Below are positions 9,059-16,840 of a stretch of DNA of 20,093 nt, in pieces. The notes below the pieces were generated by a model, which was not told the origin of the DNA, did not search any database, and saw only the letters and a list, made by a program, of their open reading frames with translations. Within the stretch, counting starts at the first letter, position 1; every line of letters begins with the position of its first letter. Source of the DNA: Terfezia claveryi (Eukaryota > Ascomycota > Pezizomycetes > Pezizales > Pezizaceae); assembly GCA_015179025.1 (NCBI GenBank), contig WHUX01000545.1:1-20093 (forward strand), written 5' to 3'. Made by a program: the position numbers and the translations under genes.

Positions 9059-9154
9059 TTTGTCGCAATGTTTGTGCTCTAGATGATTAGAATATGCACC
9101 CTAAGAAGTATACTTACTATTATACTAGGGATAGTAGGTTTTGGTGGTGTTCAT
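9059..9154 (-). other. Relic C2H2 zinc finger at the transposase N-terminus, both Cys now Tyr
   Basis: From the ATG at 9154 the frame reads through two TAG codons. The spacing Y-P-stop-Y, then 12 residues, then H-L-E-H-K-H, fits C-X2-C-X12-H-X4-H exactly if the Tyr codons TAT at 9133-9131 and 9124-9122 were TGT (Cys). Plavaka proteins commonly start with one such finger preceding SNHL..KH. Both Cys losses and both stops are C:G to T:A changes. The finger would have bound DNA, perhaps the element ends. Confidence 0.6.
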
Positions 9155-9880
9155 TTCAGAGGTTGTGTAATTTCACGTCGTCTTTGGTGAGTAGTATTGT
9201 TGGTAAGTAGTGTCGAAGTGAACTTTATATCAAGCTCGTTAGGAGTTTGCCTAGAGCGTCGGGTTTGGACATAAATAAGCTATGTGTTAGTTGGCAAATA
9301 TAAAAAAAAAAGTCAAAGACTGAGTACGGAATCGAACCTATGCATTAGATATCTACCCAAAAAAAATTTAATCACATAATGAAAACTTAACCACTGCACC
9401 ACAACTCATAATATGTAAAATTTATTATAATGTGTTCCATATAGAATGCTGCTCCATTAATCTAGATATTTATTGTATTCAAAGCAAAGTTGTTTGAGTT
9501 ATGTATATTCCCGTGTACGGTGCATACTAGAGTATACATTTGTAGGCTAAGCATGTCCTGGGATGGCCTAATGCTGTCGGGTTTGAACATGACCTGGTAC
9601 TTGCATTTCTTTACGTTTTGAAGTTTGACCACTAATGGTCATATTCTCCAATGTAGCCATCGGAAATGTAGTATAAGAGATCCGGTGGACCCCATCTTGT
9701 AGTCCTATCATTCCTACTACTTAGTATCCACTTAGCTTAATGAGACTACTTCAGCTATCACAGCCACCTTTGCGTTGACTGCAAACACCAAGAAGAACTT
9801 ATTTCCCTATACAGTAATCTCTAACTCTTACCCGATGCACGTAGGCTAATACGACACATACTTAGGGATAAGTCACGAGA
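9155..9880. promoter_or_regulatory. Divergent intergenic region between transposase and accessory gene A
   Basis: About 725 bp separates the two start codons (9154 minus, 9881 plus), so both promoters must lie here. It is AT-rich and holds a tRNA-like Pol III unit on the minus strand (9321-9408). I see no clear TATA pair, and no protein-coding frame. Confidence 0.45.
9321..9408 (-). ncRNA. tRNA-like Pol III unit: degraded tRNA or tRNA-derived SINE head
   Basis: On the minus strand an A box TGGTGCAGTGG (plus 9391-9401) is followed by a B box GGTTCGATTCC (plus 9328-9338), both excellent matches to Pol III internal promoter elements. A run of ten T (plus 9302-9311) lies just downstream, as for Pol III termination. 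TGAGT near the 5' end can pair with ACTCA near the 3' end. The 88-nt span suits a long-variable-arm tRNA. However, the T stem beyond two G-C pairs and the D and anticodon stems do not pair, so a working tRNA is unlikely. It may be a tRNA pseudogene or a SINE head inserted in the element. Confidence 0.4.
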
Positions 9881-11065
9881 ATGGTTACTCTGAAAAACTT
9901 AATTCAGAATGCAAAGACTGACTTAGGGTGGGACACCCGAGATGCCGATTATACATCGTGGTGCAATGCTGTGAAGACTATTGTGCGCAACAATCAATCC
10001 GAAGTTGGGCCTCGGCTAGCTACAATGAGAAGGATGCTCTGGTTATTGTGGCTCGAAACTTCACTGAGATGAGGAGTACTATGAGAAATCGACTAGCTGT
10101 AGGTTCCGAACACCACAAAAAGGTACTGGAAGCACTACTCAGGATTGCCTCAAAAAGCGCTCCGAGACCGCGAAAAATTTGGAGATCAAGCGAGCTCGTA
10201 AGAGGGCATAGCCTGATGAGAACTCCGATGCAGAGGATGAAGTGTCTGATGGCGGCGAAGCCCCAGGGACTGCCGTGGCTTTCTGGGTAGGTGACCCTGA
10301 GATAGGAGGGCATAGGGATATCAATAGGTGGAATTGGGATGTGAGGAATAGAAGAAATATGGGGGTTATTGAGAATAAGACTCTAGATGGTATATGGAAT
10401 ATGGTGAAAGCTGATGTTCCTGTGGATAGAAAAGTGCGCCAAATTTTGGGAGTACTTGAGGACCCCGTGGCTCCCGTCCTGACATTCCCAGCAGACTATA
10501 CGAGTCTGAATTCTGACGCACAAGTGAGGGCTTTCTTAGGAATAACGCAAGCAAAACCAGTGCATATATTCGTTCTACTGCATTCCGTGCCCCCAAGGGC
10601 CAACACCCCCCCCCCACTGGAGCCAAACCATACTTCATCTGGACAGATTTGACCCACTGAACGAATATATGATTTTGCTGAGGATTCCGACACTAATGTA
10701 CGCAATATCACTGGAGTCCGTCGCGCCACATGCCAACAAGAGACCACACATTTGAACAATGAAAGCATGAACTATGTGCAAGAGTGGCCCGCTAGGAAGA
10801 AACCCTAAGGGAAGTAAAGAGGGAGCATAAGCGCCTCTTCCCCAATGCCGGCATCATTGACTCCGATGATGAGGATTACTGCTACATTCGGTACCTCAAA
10901 CGGCCCAAATGTACCACTGGTCCGCAACTCATCAAGGCACATCAAGTTGTACATGCAGGGCGTCGGGCTACCCAGTTAAACCAACATCTCGGAGTTCGAC
11001 GATTTGTGAGCAAAGTTCGTAGGTTGAATGCAGCCCAACACGCATGGGAGGCATTAAATGATTAG
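9881..11065 (+). pseudogene. Accessory gene A of the CACTA-like element, unknown function, degraded
   Basis: It starts at ATG 9881 (MVTLKNLIQNAKTDLGWDT, DYTSWCNAVKTIVRNN). A frameshift near 10015 leads to YNEKDALVIVARNFTEM and EHHKKVLEALLRIASK; another near 10150 leads to a basic patch, LEIKRARKRA, then an acidic one (DENSDAEDEVSDGG), crossing TAG at about 10209. That frame stays open through WNWDVRNRRNMGVIE, VPVDRKVRQILGVLEDP and TSLNSDAQVRAFLGI, crosses TGA at 10650, and after another shift near 10770-10800 gives EVKREHKRLFPNAGIIDSDD and RRFVSKVRRLNAAQHAWEAL before TAG at 11063-11065. I do not recognise the family. The charged, helix-rich, nuclear-looking composition would suit a DNA-binding partner of the transposase, but that is a guess. 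Some shifts may be unrecognised introns. Confidence 0.5.
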
Positions 11066-11499
11066 TACACCCCTACCCTCATGCCCAAATCTGCTACACT
11101 AACTCCTGGAATTGCGAGCTAACCCACAACATATAGCCTAGGTAACTTTGTACGTGGGAGTTAGTCTGGTCAGTGGAATTTCTTTACAGTTGGTTTATAG
11201 TTAGTCGGGTTGATTATAGTTAGTTTTTTTTTTTTTTGGGTAGTCGAGTTCTTTTGTAGTTAGTCGGGTTTTAGTATAGTTGAGTCGGGTGTTTTCAAGA
11301 TAAGAGAATAGATGAGCATTTCACCCATTGACCATTCTCGTTCACCCTCGCCCCTACATTTCCTTTACATCTAACATCCAAGATTTACAACTTCACACAT
11401 CCAACATCCCCACGTACCTCTGTCCCCTCCCTACCTATCCCCTCCCTGTCCCTCCTGTGCCCTTGTCTTCTATCCTTGTACCTCTGGTTTACTTGCATA
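11066..11499. promoter_or_regulatory. Intergenic region upstream of accessory gene B
   Basis: It contains diverged direct repeats of TAGTTAGTCGGGTT (11198-11211, 11257-11270, with partial copies at 11241-11250 and 11277-11290), a T15 run near 11224-11237, and a strong pyrimidine-rich stretch (about 11390-11480) ending just before the next ATG. C/T-rich tracts upstream of start codons are common in fungal core promoters. No coding frame here convinces me. Confidence 0.45.
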
Positions 11500-11700
11500 A
11501 TGTCCCGACACTCCCAAGGAGTCAACCGACAGCGAACAGTTACATCCTCTTCATTTCAGGAGGACACCGAAGGGGAGAATGATGAGGATACTGTATTACA
11601 GCCTCCCCATCTTGCTCTGTCTTCTAAAAGACTTGCTGAGTCAAATGGAGGACGTCCAGCCAGAAAACTTCGAATGATTATGGTGCACCAAAGACACCAC

Positions 11701-11804
11701 GTTCTGCAGCACACCCATCGAGTTCTGCAGCACACCCATCGAGTTCTGCAGCATACCCATCGAGTTCTGCAGCACACCCATCGAGTTCTACAGCATACCA
11801 TGAG
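11701..11804. repeat. Five tandem copies of a 21-bp unit
   Basis: The unit is GTTCTGCAGCACACCCATCGA, starting at 11701, 11722, 11743, 11764 and 11785; copy 3 has one C to T change, copy 5 has several changes. Since 21 is a multiple of three, it repeats a 7-residue unit in any frame, and all three plus frames are open across it; PSSSAAH is the most linker-like reading, RVLQHTH the one in frame with the ATG at 11500. It is a coding minisatellite, not a CRISPR array: there are no spacers. Confidence 0.8.
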
Positions 11805-12243
11805 TTCAAGGCAGCGAGTGAGTACCACCCCCACACCTAAATCAAGATGAGCCTGGCTAACCATGATGTATATAGTCCTCGCCACCGCCGCTCTCTACTG
11901 GCAGAGGGCAGCTATGTACCCACCACACTGAGTCCAGTGCCAGTGACATGCCAAGTGATACATTCAGCTTGAACTCAGAAGGCCATACTCAGGAGGAAGA
12001 AGAGCTTGGACTCACGATCCAGAAGCCACCTCGCGTCGGGCCCAGATCCCGCTATTTTTCTCAGTTCCTGATGAATACAAGGAACTGGTCCGTCGAGCTG
12101 CCTCCCATGTGCGGCATTATACCCTTTTCGGAAATCCAATGCTCAATGCAGAGGAAATCCAACAATTATTATCTGTAACTTGGGTCAAGGCACAGGAGGA
12201 AACCGGCGAGACACTACCATGCCTGAAAATTGCAAGTACTCAT

Positions 12244-12295
12244 GTATGTAATACTCCCTATGCGTGACGTCGGATGGTAATCTAAACCATCACAG
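12244..12295 (+). other. Predicted 52-nt intron in accessory gene B
   Basis: Donor ACTCAT|GTATGT, branch-like TCTAAAC, acceptor CATCACAG. Splicing keeps the frame from CLKIASTH into LYSIHSRTRSHL; the unspliced frame meets TGA at about 12265. Confidence 0.55.
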
Positions 12296-12459
12296 CTCTA
12301 CAGCATCCACTCCCGAACTCGCTCACATCTTGTTTACGAATGTAAACGCAGTATTGTGGGCGTCTTCGGGTTGGACAAGCTGCCCAACACGAGGTAGCTC
12401 AGCGGGTGAGCTATCTCCTATTCCAGGATCGGTTCATCTGTCGGGAAGATGGACGAGAG

Positions 12460-12518
12460 GTAAAGCTTCCTTCTTGCTCGGAAGTCTGAGATGTCTAACC
12501 TGTCTAATACTCATGTAG
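12460..12518 (+). other. Possible 59-nt intron in accessory gene B
   Basis: Donor GAGAG|GTAAAG, branch TCTAAC, acceptor CATGTAG. Splicing joins FICREDGRE to THQKHFRGSEITEIIF in frame. The unspliced frame stays open a few more codons before stopping, so this one is less certain than the first intron. Confidence 0.4.
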
Positions 12519-13209
12519 ACCCACCAAAAGCATTTCCGAGGGAGCGAAATAACAGAAATCATTTTCTGCAAATATTTCTCCACTCTCAAGCAGTGGGGGA
12601 ACTGGATGAATCCTTCTTTGATGCTATCAATGAAGTCTTCATTTGCCTGGTGACCTCGGCCATGCGACATTGCCTCAAAGCATGGATGACCGGGGTGTAT
12701 GTTGAACCTCCGAGTGTGACAAAATTCAAATACGATTCAACCGTCAGTAAGTATTTCTAATCCGACGTAGGCAGCTCACTTTCTGACGCGTATAGCAACG
12801 TACCAATGGTTTTTGGCCACCTGGAATGCCCACCCAAGGAGAGTACGTATGCTCCTATTGGTGGCCATAAAGGCCGATATACGCACATGTTTGGCCGCTG
12901 CACAACAAAAGGGTGTCTGGAATCAGACCAGCCCCTAGAAGTTGGTGATACCTCGGCCTTTGAGGCCGAGCTTATGCAGGAACTTCTCCAAGCGACCGAG
13001 CAGCTCGCGTTACACGGCAATGGATTCCCGACGCCTTCCACCGGCAGGGCGACCAACGTGAGGAGGAAGACTACTCCCATAAGTTTACATCTTTCTATAC
13101 TCATAACTACTCAGAAAAGGCTAATTCTAACTCACATGTGGAAACTGATGTGGAAGCTGCAGAACACGAGACTGATAATGAACTTGAAGAGGAGACGGAT
13201 GATGACTGA

Positions 13210-13785
13210 ATAACTCCGGAAATATCATACCCCAATACATATGACATGGCAGCATTCTGGCCTTTTTTTTTTTTTTGGCTATATGATTTTTCTTTTTCTT
13301 GCTATACATGCATGTATAAATATACGTTTTTTGTGAATGGATTAGGTACCTCAAGTATGAAATAAAGGCAATATCAGAGTAGAACTAAGTACAATGGTGG
13401 ATGCACACACGGGATTCACCCGCTTGGTACGCAGGCAGTCCCGACTAGCATATCGGGGACCCAGCGTTTGTGGCGTGAGATCTGAGCAGACCAGAGTTGA
13501 AGACGGGTAGGCATTTGTGCAAGCATTGGGGAAGAGTACCCAATAGACCTATGGAGTTGGTGACGAAGTTCACGAGTGCGATGGCGTCAAGATGGATCTG
13601 CAATTTGCTACAGTGTCATGAACGGTTCTACAATTCGGATTGACATCAGGGATCCAGGAGGACTGCAATAGACATCAAAGGCGTGGGTTCACTGACAAGT
13701 TGCGTCGGGACAAGGCTTCCAAGCAGAGTACGTCCCAGGCACAGGGCCTCCTGCCAAGCAATGGTGTTGTGTATCAGGCGTGAGA
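13210..13785. other. Non-coding stretch between accessory gene B and the right terminus
   Basis: It contains a T15 run (about 13262-13276), possibly part of the gene B 3' region, then a GC-richer segment (13380-13780) with no reading frame or RNA gene that I can recognise. The ORF across 13683-13985 crosses the proposed element end and is not supported as a gene. Confidence 0.4.
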
Positions 13786-13798
13786 GTACCGTCCGAAT

Positions 13799-13913
13799 GC
13801 GTCTGGACGCTTACGCGCCGAGCGTTTGGCATCCTGATCTTGAGTTTGTCTCCAAGCGTCCTGTGCGTCCCAGGCGTCCGGACGCACAGGACGCAAATAA
13901 TATTTTTGGTGTG
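13799..13913. repeat. Right terminus and subterminal TCCGGA palindrome cluster
   Basis: GCGTCCGGACGC occurs perfectly at 13874-13885 and with one C to T change at 13799-13810. GCGTCC/GGACGC half-sites are at 13856 (partial), 13865 and 13889. Read on the other strand, ATTTGCGTCCTGTGCGTCCGG mirrors the left-end stretch at 5632-5660. The proposed terminus is GGTGTG at 13908-13913. Confidence 0.6.
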
Positions 13914-14181
13914 TTGTATACTCGTAGTTACAGCCTACCTGTAACATTACACCCCTTGTTTATAATACCTTATAGACATTACTAGTGACACTAATATGTC
14001 TATGCTTAGGAGACTGCTCAGTACTGGGTCTAATGACCACATAGCTGATAATTATAATACTAGTGTCACTTAAACCTAGCAACAAGTTGAGGATTTTATC
14101 CAATGCCAGTACTTATCTATTTAGAGTCCACTCTCACTACAAGACACTTAGGGACCTCATCAAATAGAACTACCAGTCTCC
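13914..14181. other. Spacer or leader before Gypsy-2 gag
   Basis: AT-rich, without a convincing gene. It may be the remains of a Gypsy-2 5' LTR or leader. It holds a short hairpin (GTTACAG 13927-13933 with CTGTAAC 13939-13945) and a pair of related sites, TAGTGACACTA (13983-13993) and TAGTGTCACT (14061-14070). I could not place LTR ends or a primer-binding site. Confidence 0.35.
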
Positions 14182-14625
14182 ATGTCCACTTCCTCAGAAG
14201 AACCTATTATTTAATTAGTTATGCTCTCAAGGTCATGACTACTATTCTCGAGCTCTACATAACTAGGACTATCTCAGAAGGGCAAGCAACTAGTATTTCA
14301 TCGCCAAATACTAGCACCAGACTCCTTTGCAACTATAAAGCTCCTCAAGCAGCTAGAAGAAGAGAAAGAAGCACTTTTACAAGAGGTTTGCAAGGTTTAG
14401 GTAGTACAACAATCCAATTCCCCTTTTATTCAGCGAACAGTAGCTGATATACAGAATACAGCTAACGCTGCTACTGCTAGACAAGCTAAGTTGTCAAGTG
14501 ATATGAGTGCTGCACTCACTCAGATACAAGATTTAATCCTTAAAGGACAAAATATTCAAGCCGACAAATTCAGAATTGTCCACTACAATATCGGATGGCT
14601 AAGAAATCAAGCCGAACAATACTAG
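14182..14625 (+). pseudogene. gag: Gypsy-2 Gag N-terminal part (coiled-coil-like)
   Basis: From ATG 14182 (MSTSSEEPII) one frame runs 147 codons to TAG at 14623, with internal stops near 14212, 14242, 14266 and 14398. KLLKQLEEEKEALLQEV, TVADIQNTANAATARQAKLS and LTQIQDLILKGQNIQADKF form heptad-like helices, as often found ahead of the Gag core in fungal Ty3/Gypsy elements. The Gag core appears 2.2 kb further on, past a minus-strand transposase, so this is read as the 5' piece of a split gag. Assignment rests on composition and context. Confidence 0.5.
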
Positions 14626-14779
14626 AATCCGGCACTGGGTTTCCGCTCAATACCGAGTTTCTGCTTACTTGTATATATTTCAAATAATATACATAAAATA
14701 AGGGCAGATGCTATTTACAGAACCTAAGAGACTGCCTGATGTAACTAATAGATGGTGGAGGCATACTAGAGAGCTGGCG

Positions 14780-16630
14780 TTAGATGTGGGGTGTCCTAGG
14801 GTTGGTTGAGGGGCCAGGGGTCAGCGTATTGGAGGGAGGGGGGAGTGCTGGCATAGTGAAGATAGGTGATTCTGAACCATTGTCAGACTCATTCTCGATC
14901 TCATAGTAGCTAGAGGAGTCACTGGGAATGTCGATTGGACTGGCTGCTTTTTGAGGTTTGGTTCGGGAGCATTTAGTAAGATGTCTTTGATGGGATGTCT
15001 TAGCTGCACTCTTGCGTAATTTTGATGTCTGTGCACGCTGGTGTTTAGCAGCCTCTTGCGTAGCCTTTTTCATAGCCTTTTTCAAATCTGCCTTCTCTTG
15101 TGCTTGATAAAGACTTGCAATTTCCTGACCATCAAGTATATGTCCTAACTTCAGCTCTTTCTTGCCTAGATGATACCCATCATGCTCCGCATTTTTTGAA
15201 TTAGCTGCCTGCCACTGCTCAAATGTTTGTTGAACCAACTATTGATCTCGCTCTCGAGCAATCCCAAATCATGATAGTAGATCTACCAAGTTCTCTAATA
15301 TATGCTCACGAGCTTCTGAATTAGTTTCCTGTACTAGTAGAAGCTTCTATTGGCGAACTAAATGAGTTATTTAACTAGAGTTCTTTAGTGTTGGAGGTGT
15401 TAGGTTAGCTGCAATAGCTGCTGGAGGGATTTCTGTATGGAGTATTTGTTGTTTAGTCAGGAGTTTATTCAGAACAACTCGAGGATTAAATAGATATAGC
15501 CCACATGTCTCAAATGCCTTCATAATAGATGACTGTATATAAGTAGCTTGTTGTGCTTGTAGGTATATTAGAAGAAAGTTGCCTTTGTGAATACCATAAA
15601 CCCCACGTCGAACATAATCATCTACTGCTTTGCTATAATGATATTGTAAAGGTCCAAAGAGGCCAATATCTAAAGGCTGTAGGATATGTGTAAAGTGTGG
15701 AGGAAGACAATATAGAGCAATCTGATATATATCATAATACTCTATAAACTCCATTGTAATATGAGAATAATGCCTACCAAGAATTAGCATTCTCTACTCC
15801 TCATTTGCAATATTTTGAGTATGAAGATCAAAAATATTCTCTACCTAATCTAAACTTAATGCTCAATCTGTCCATCCTTTAGGAGAATATGTAAAACAAA
15901 ATGCCTTAGACTTTGTAACATGACCAGTAAACTAATGCTATCCCATATAGTGGTTAGCTCCTTTATATATAATAAGAGAAGCTAATACTCATCCATCTAT
16001 AGATATACACACTATTACAGTAAGTAGCTCTCGATTTCCATCATCCATTATTTTAAACCTTCATCCTTGATATATATATATTACCTTAGACCGTTCTACC
16101 AATCCCATCAAAAACTCTTTTTCATTTATGTTATATATATTCTATTGCTAAATCTTTTTAGATACCATAATTCATTTAATCTTAGTAAAGTGATCTCGAA
16201 TAATGTGTGGATCCTCCGCCTCTACTCAACTCCACTCTAGAAGGCTAGTTGATTTTATTGCTAGCTTTGGATGTCAATTTAAAAACTATGTAATCTTATT
16301 CTCTCCAATAGTAGCTCTAATAATTAATTCTGCTGCTTGTCTAACATGCTCTATATATGGTGGAAAACCACAATTCTCTAGATTCTGTATCCACCGTACT
16401 ACAGACTTTTTATCTGTAGGTATCAACAGCTGTTGATTGGAGTGAGCGGCAAAATAAGGTTTTGCACCCTTTTGTCTTCTACGTAATATCGAGTATGGTA
16501 TCATGAATGCACTTTCAGAATCTCAAAGTGACATAGTACTAGCTTGGATTGCATTCAGCACCTTCTGCATAGTGTCTTCCTACTGTACTTAAGCCTTTGC
16601 AGCTTCTTCTATAACTTTGATATGCTTCAT
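14780..16630 (-). pseudogene. Fot1/pogo-type (Tc1-mariner superfamily) transposase, degraded
   Basis: From the ATG at 16630 a single frame of about 617 codons runs leftward with more than a dozen stops and no evident frameshift. The N-terminal DNA-binding part gives VLNAIQAS, IPYSILRRRQKGAKPYF, KKSVVRWIQNLENCGFPP and IEHVRQAAELI (psq and CENP-B/Tc5-type helix-turn-helix). The DDE_1 domain follows: IYNINEKEFLMG, RMLILGRHYSHITMEFIEYY, YCLPPHFTHILQPLDIGLFG and VDDYVRRGVYGI. The C-terminal tail (15238-14780) is basic, then Ser/Pro-rich. The first catalytic Asp is now Asn (plus 16124-16126, GAT to AAT), the second (normally in LDGH) is missing, and the third (QPLD) remains. The enzyme would move its element between TA sites. 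I could not find convincing terminal repeats; the ends should lie in 14626-14780 and 16630-16840. Confidence 0.85.
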
Positions 16631-16840
16631 CTATATAACACTAATGCTGTTAGTACCTCAACACTATACCTATACATATGATACTTACATTATATATAAC
16701 GCTTCTATATAGTCTGGAGGATTGGGTACTAGCGCTATGAGGAGGACTGTTAATTTTCTATGCAAGAATACTTGCTCTGCTTTCTTATTTGAGATATTAT
16801 CAGCCACAAAAAAAAAAAAAGCAAAAAAGGCATAAGCAGA
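16631..16840. other. Junction between pogo 5' side and Gypsy-2 gag
   Basis: This interval should contain the right end of the pogo element. A 13-A run lies near 16807-16819. The minus-strand reading KAEQVFLHRKLTVLLIALVP could be an upstream exon of the transposase, but no splice pair was pinned down. Confidence 0.3.

Larger units (their letters stand above)
5967..9154 (-). pseudogene. Plavaka-type (CACTA superfamily) transposase, degraded
   Basis: Reading leftward from the ATG at 9154, one frame runs through the whole gene once a 44-nt intron (8946-8903) is removed. An N-terminal C2H2 finger relic is followed by an acidic linker (8900-8680). The conserved core then gives SARYNHLYLFLNA, EMNTTTWWWEQQVC, LVPVLLASD, LYMSIGNIKSIIRNKP, NALWHVLNLEPHTLVRGDTL, VSQWQGKEMR, VRYITDFILITQYK, FPKMHLISHFVDQIAEYGSL and LKDGYRRSN. 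The C-terminal module has DWVFVRRR, LIPIHNQELYIINNHIDLHTWN. These are hallmarks of Plavaka proteins as I know them. The Asp in LASD and the Glu before LHKPLK are the likely catalytic positions. In-frame stops lie at low coordinates 9125, 9101, 8667, 8085, 7365, 7254, 6993 and 6693. No frameshift is needed, so point mutation alone killed it. It would cut and rejoin the ends of the surrounding element in the nucleus. Confidence 0.88.
11500..13209 (+). pseudogene. Accessory gene B of the CACTA-like element; possible DUF6532-like protein, degraded
   Basis: It starts at ATG 11500 (MSRHSQGVNRQRTVTSSSFQ), right after a C/T-rich promoter-like tract. A low-complexity N-terminal region follows, with five 21-bp repeats. 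The better conserved part begins near 12020: VPDEYKELVRRAASHVRHYT, NPMLNAEEIQQLLSVTWVKA, then an intron (12244-12295), SIHSRTRSHLVYECKRSIVG, EVAQRVSYLLFQDRFICRED, a second possible intron (12460-12518), then FFDAINEVFICLVTSAMRHC and LKAWMTGVY. YQWFLATWNAHPRR follows, and an acidic tail ends at TGA 13207-13209. At least three frame changes are not explained by introns. The order of blocks recalls the fungal DUF6532 domain, but this is from memory and uncertain. It is in the same orientation as gene A. Confidence 0.45.
5578..13913. mobile_element. Proposed CACTA-like (Plavaka) DNA transposon, about 8.3 kb, with three divergent genes
   Basis: The left end begins CATTAGG (CACTA-like after one C to T) and the right end finishes GGTGTG (CACACC on the other strand). 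The flanking triplets TTA (5575-5577) and TTG (13914-13916) could be a 3-bp target duplication with one change; CACTA-superfamily elements make 3-bp duplications. Both subterminal regions are packed with GCGTCC/GGACGC and the palindrome GCGTCCGGACGC in inverted arrangement, and share TGCGTCCTGTGCGTCC. Inside are the Plavaka transposase on the minus strand and two accessory genes on the plus strand. The terminal inverted match is weak beyond the repeats, so the exact ends are provisional; shared ends for all three genes are inferred from the repeats. Confidence 0.5.

Noticed and set aside
9321..9408. Functional tRNA gene
   Set aside because: The A and B boxes are good, but the T, D and anticodon stems do not pair, so only a tRNA-like unit is claimed.
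11701..11804. CRISPR array
   Set aside because: The copies are directly adjacent with no spacers, and the setting is eukaryotic.
11556..11885. 109-codon minus-strand ORF with Cys/Arg/Thr/Trp repeats
   Set aside because: It is the antisense reading of the 21-bp tandem repeat, open only because the unit is a multiple of three.
13683..13985. 100-codon plus-strand ORF
   Set aside because: It runs across the palindrome-rich terminus and the proposed element end, with no protein-like features.
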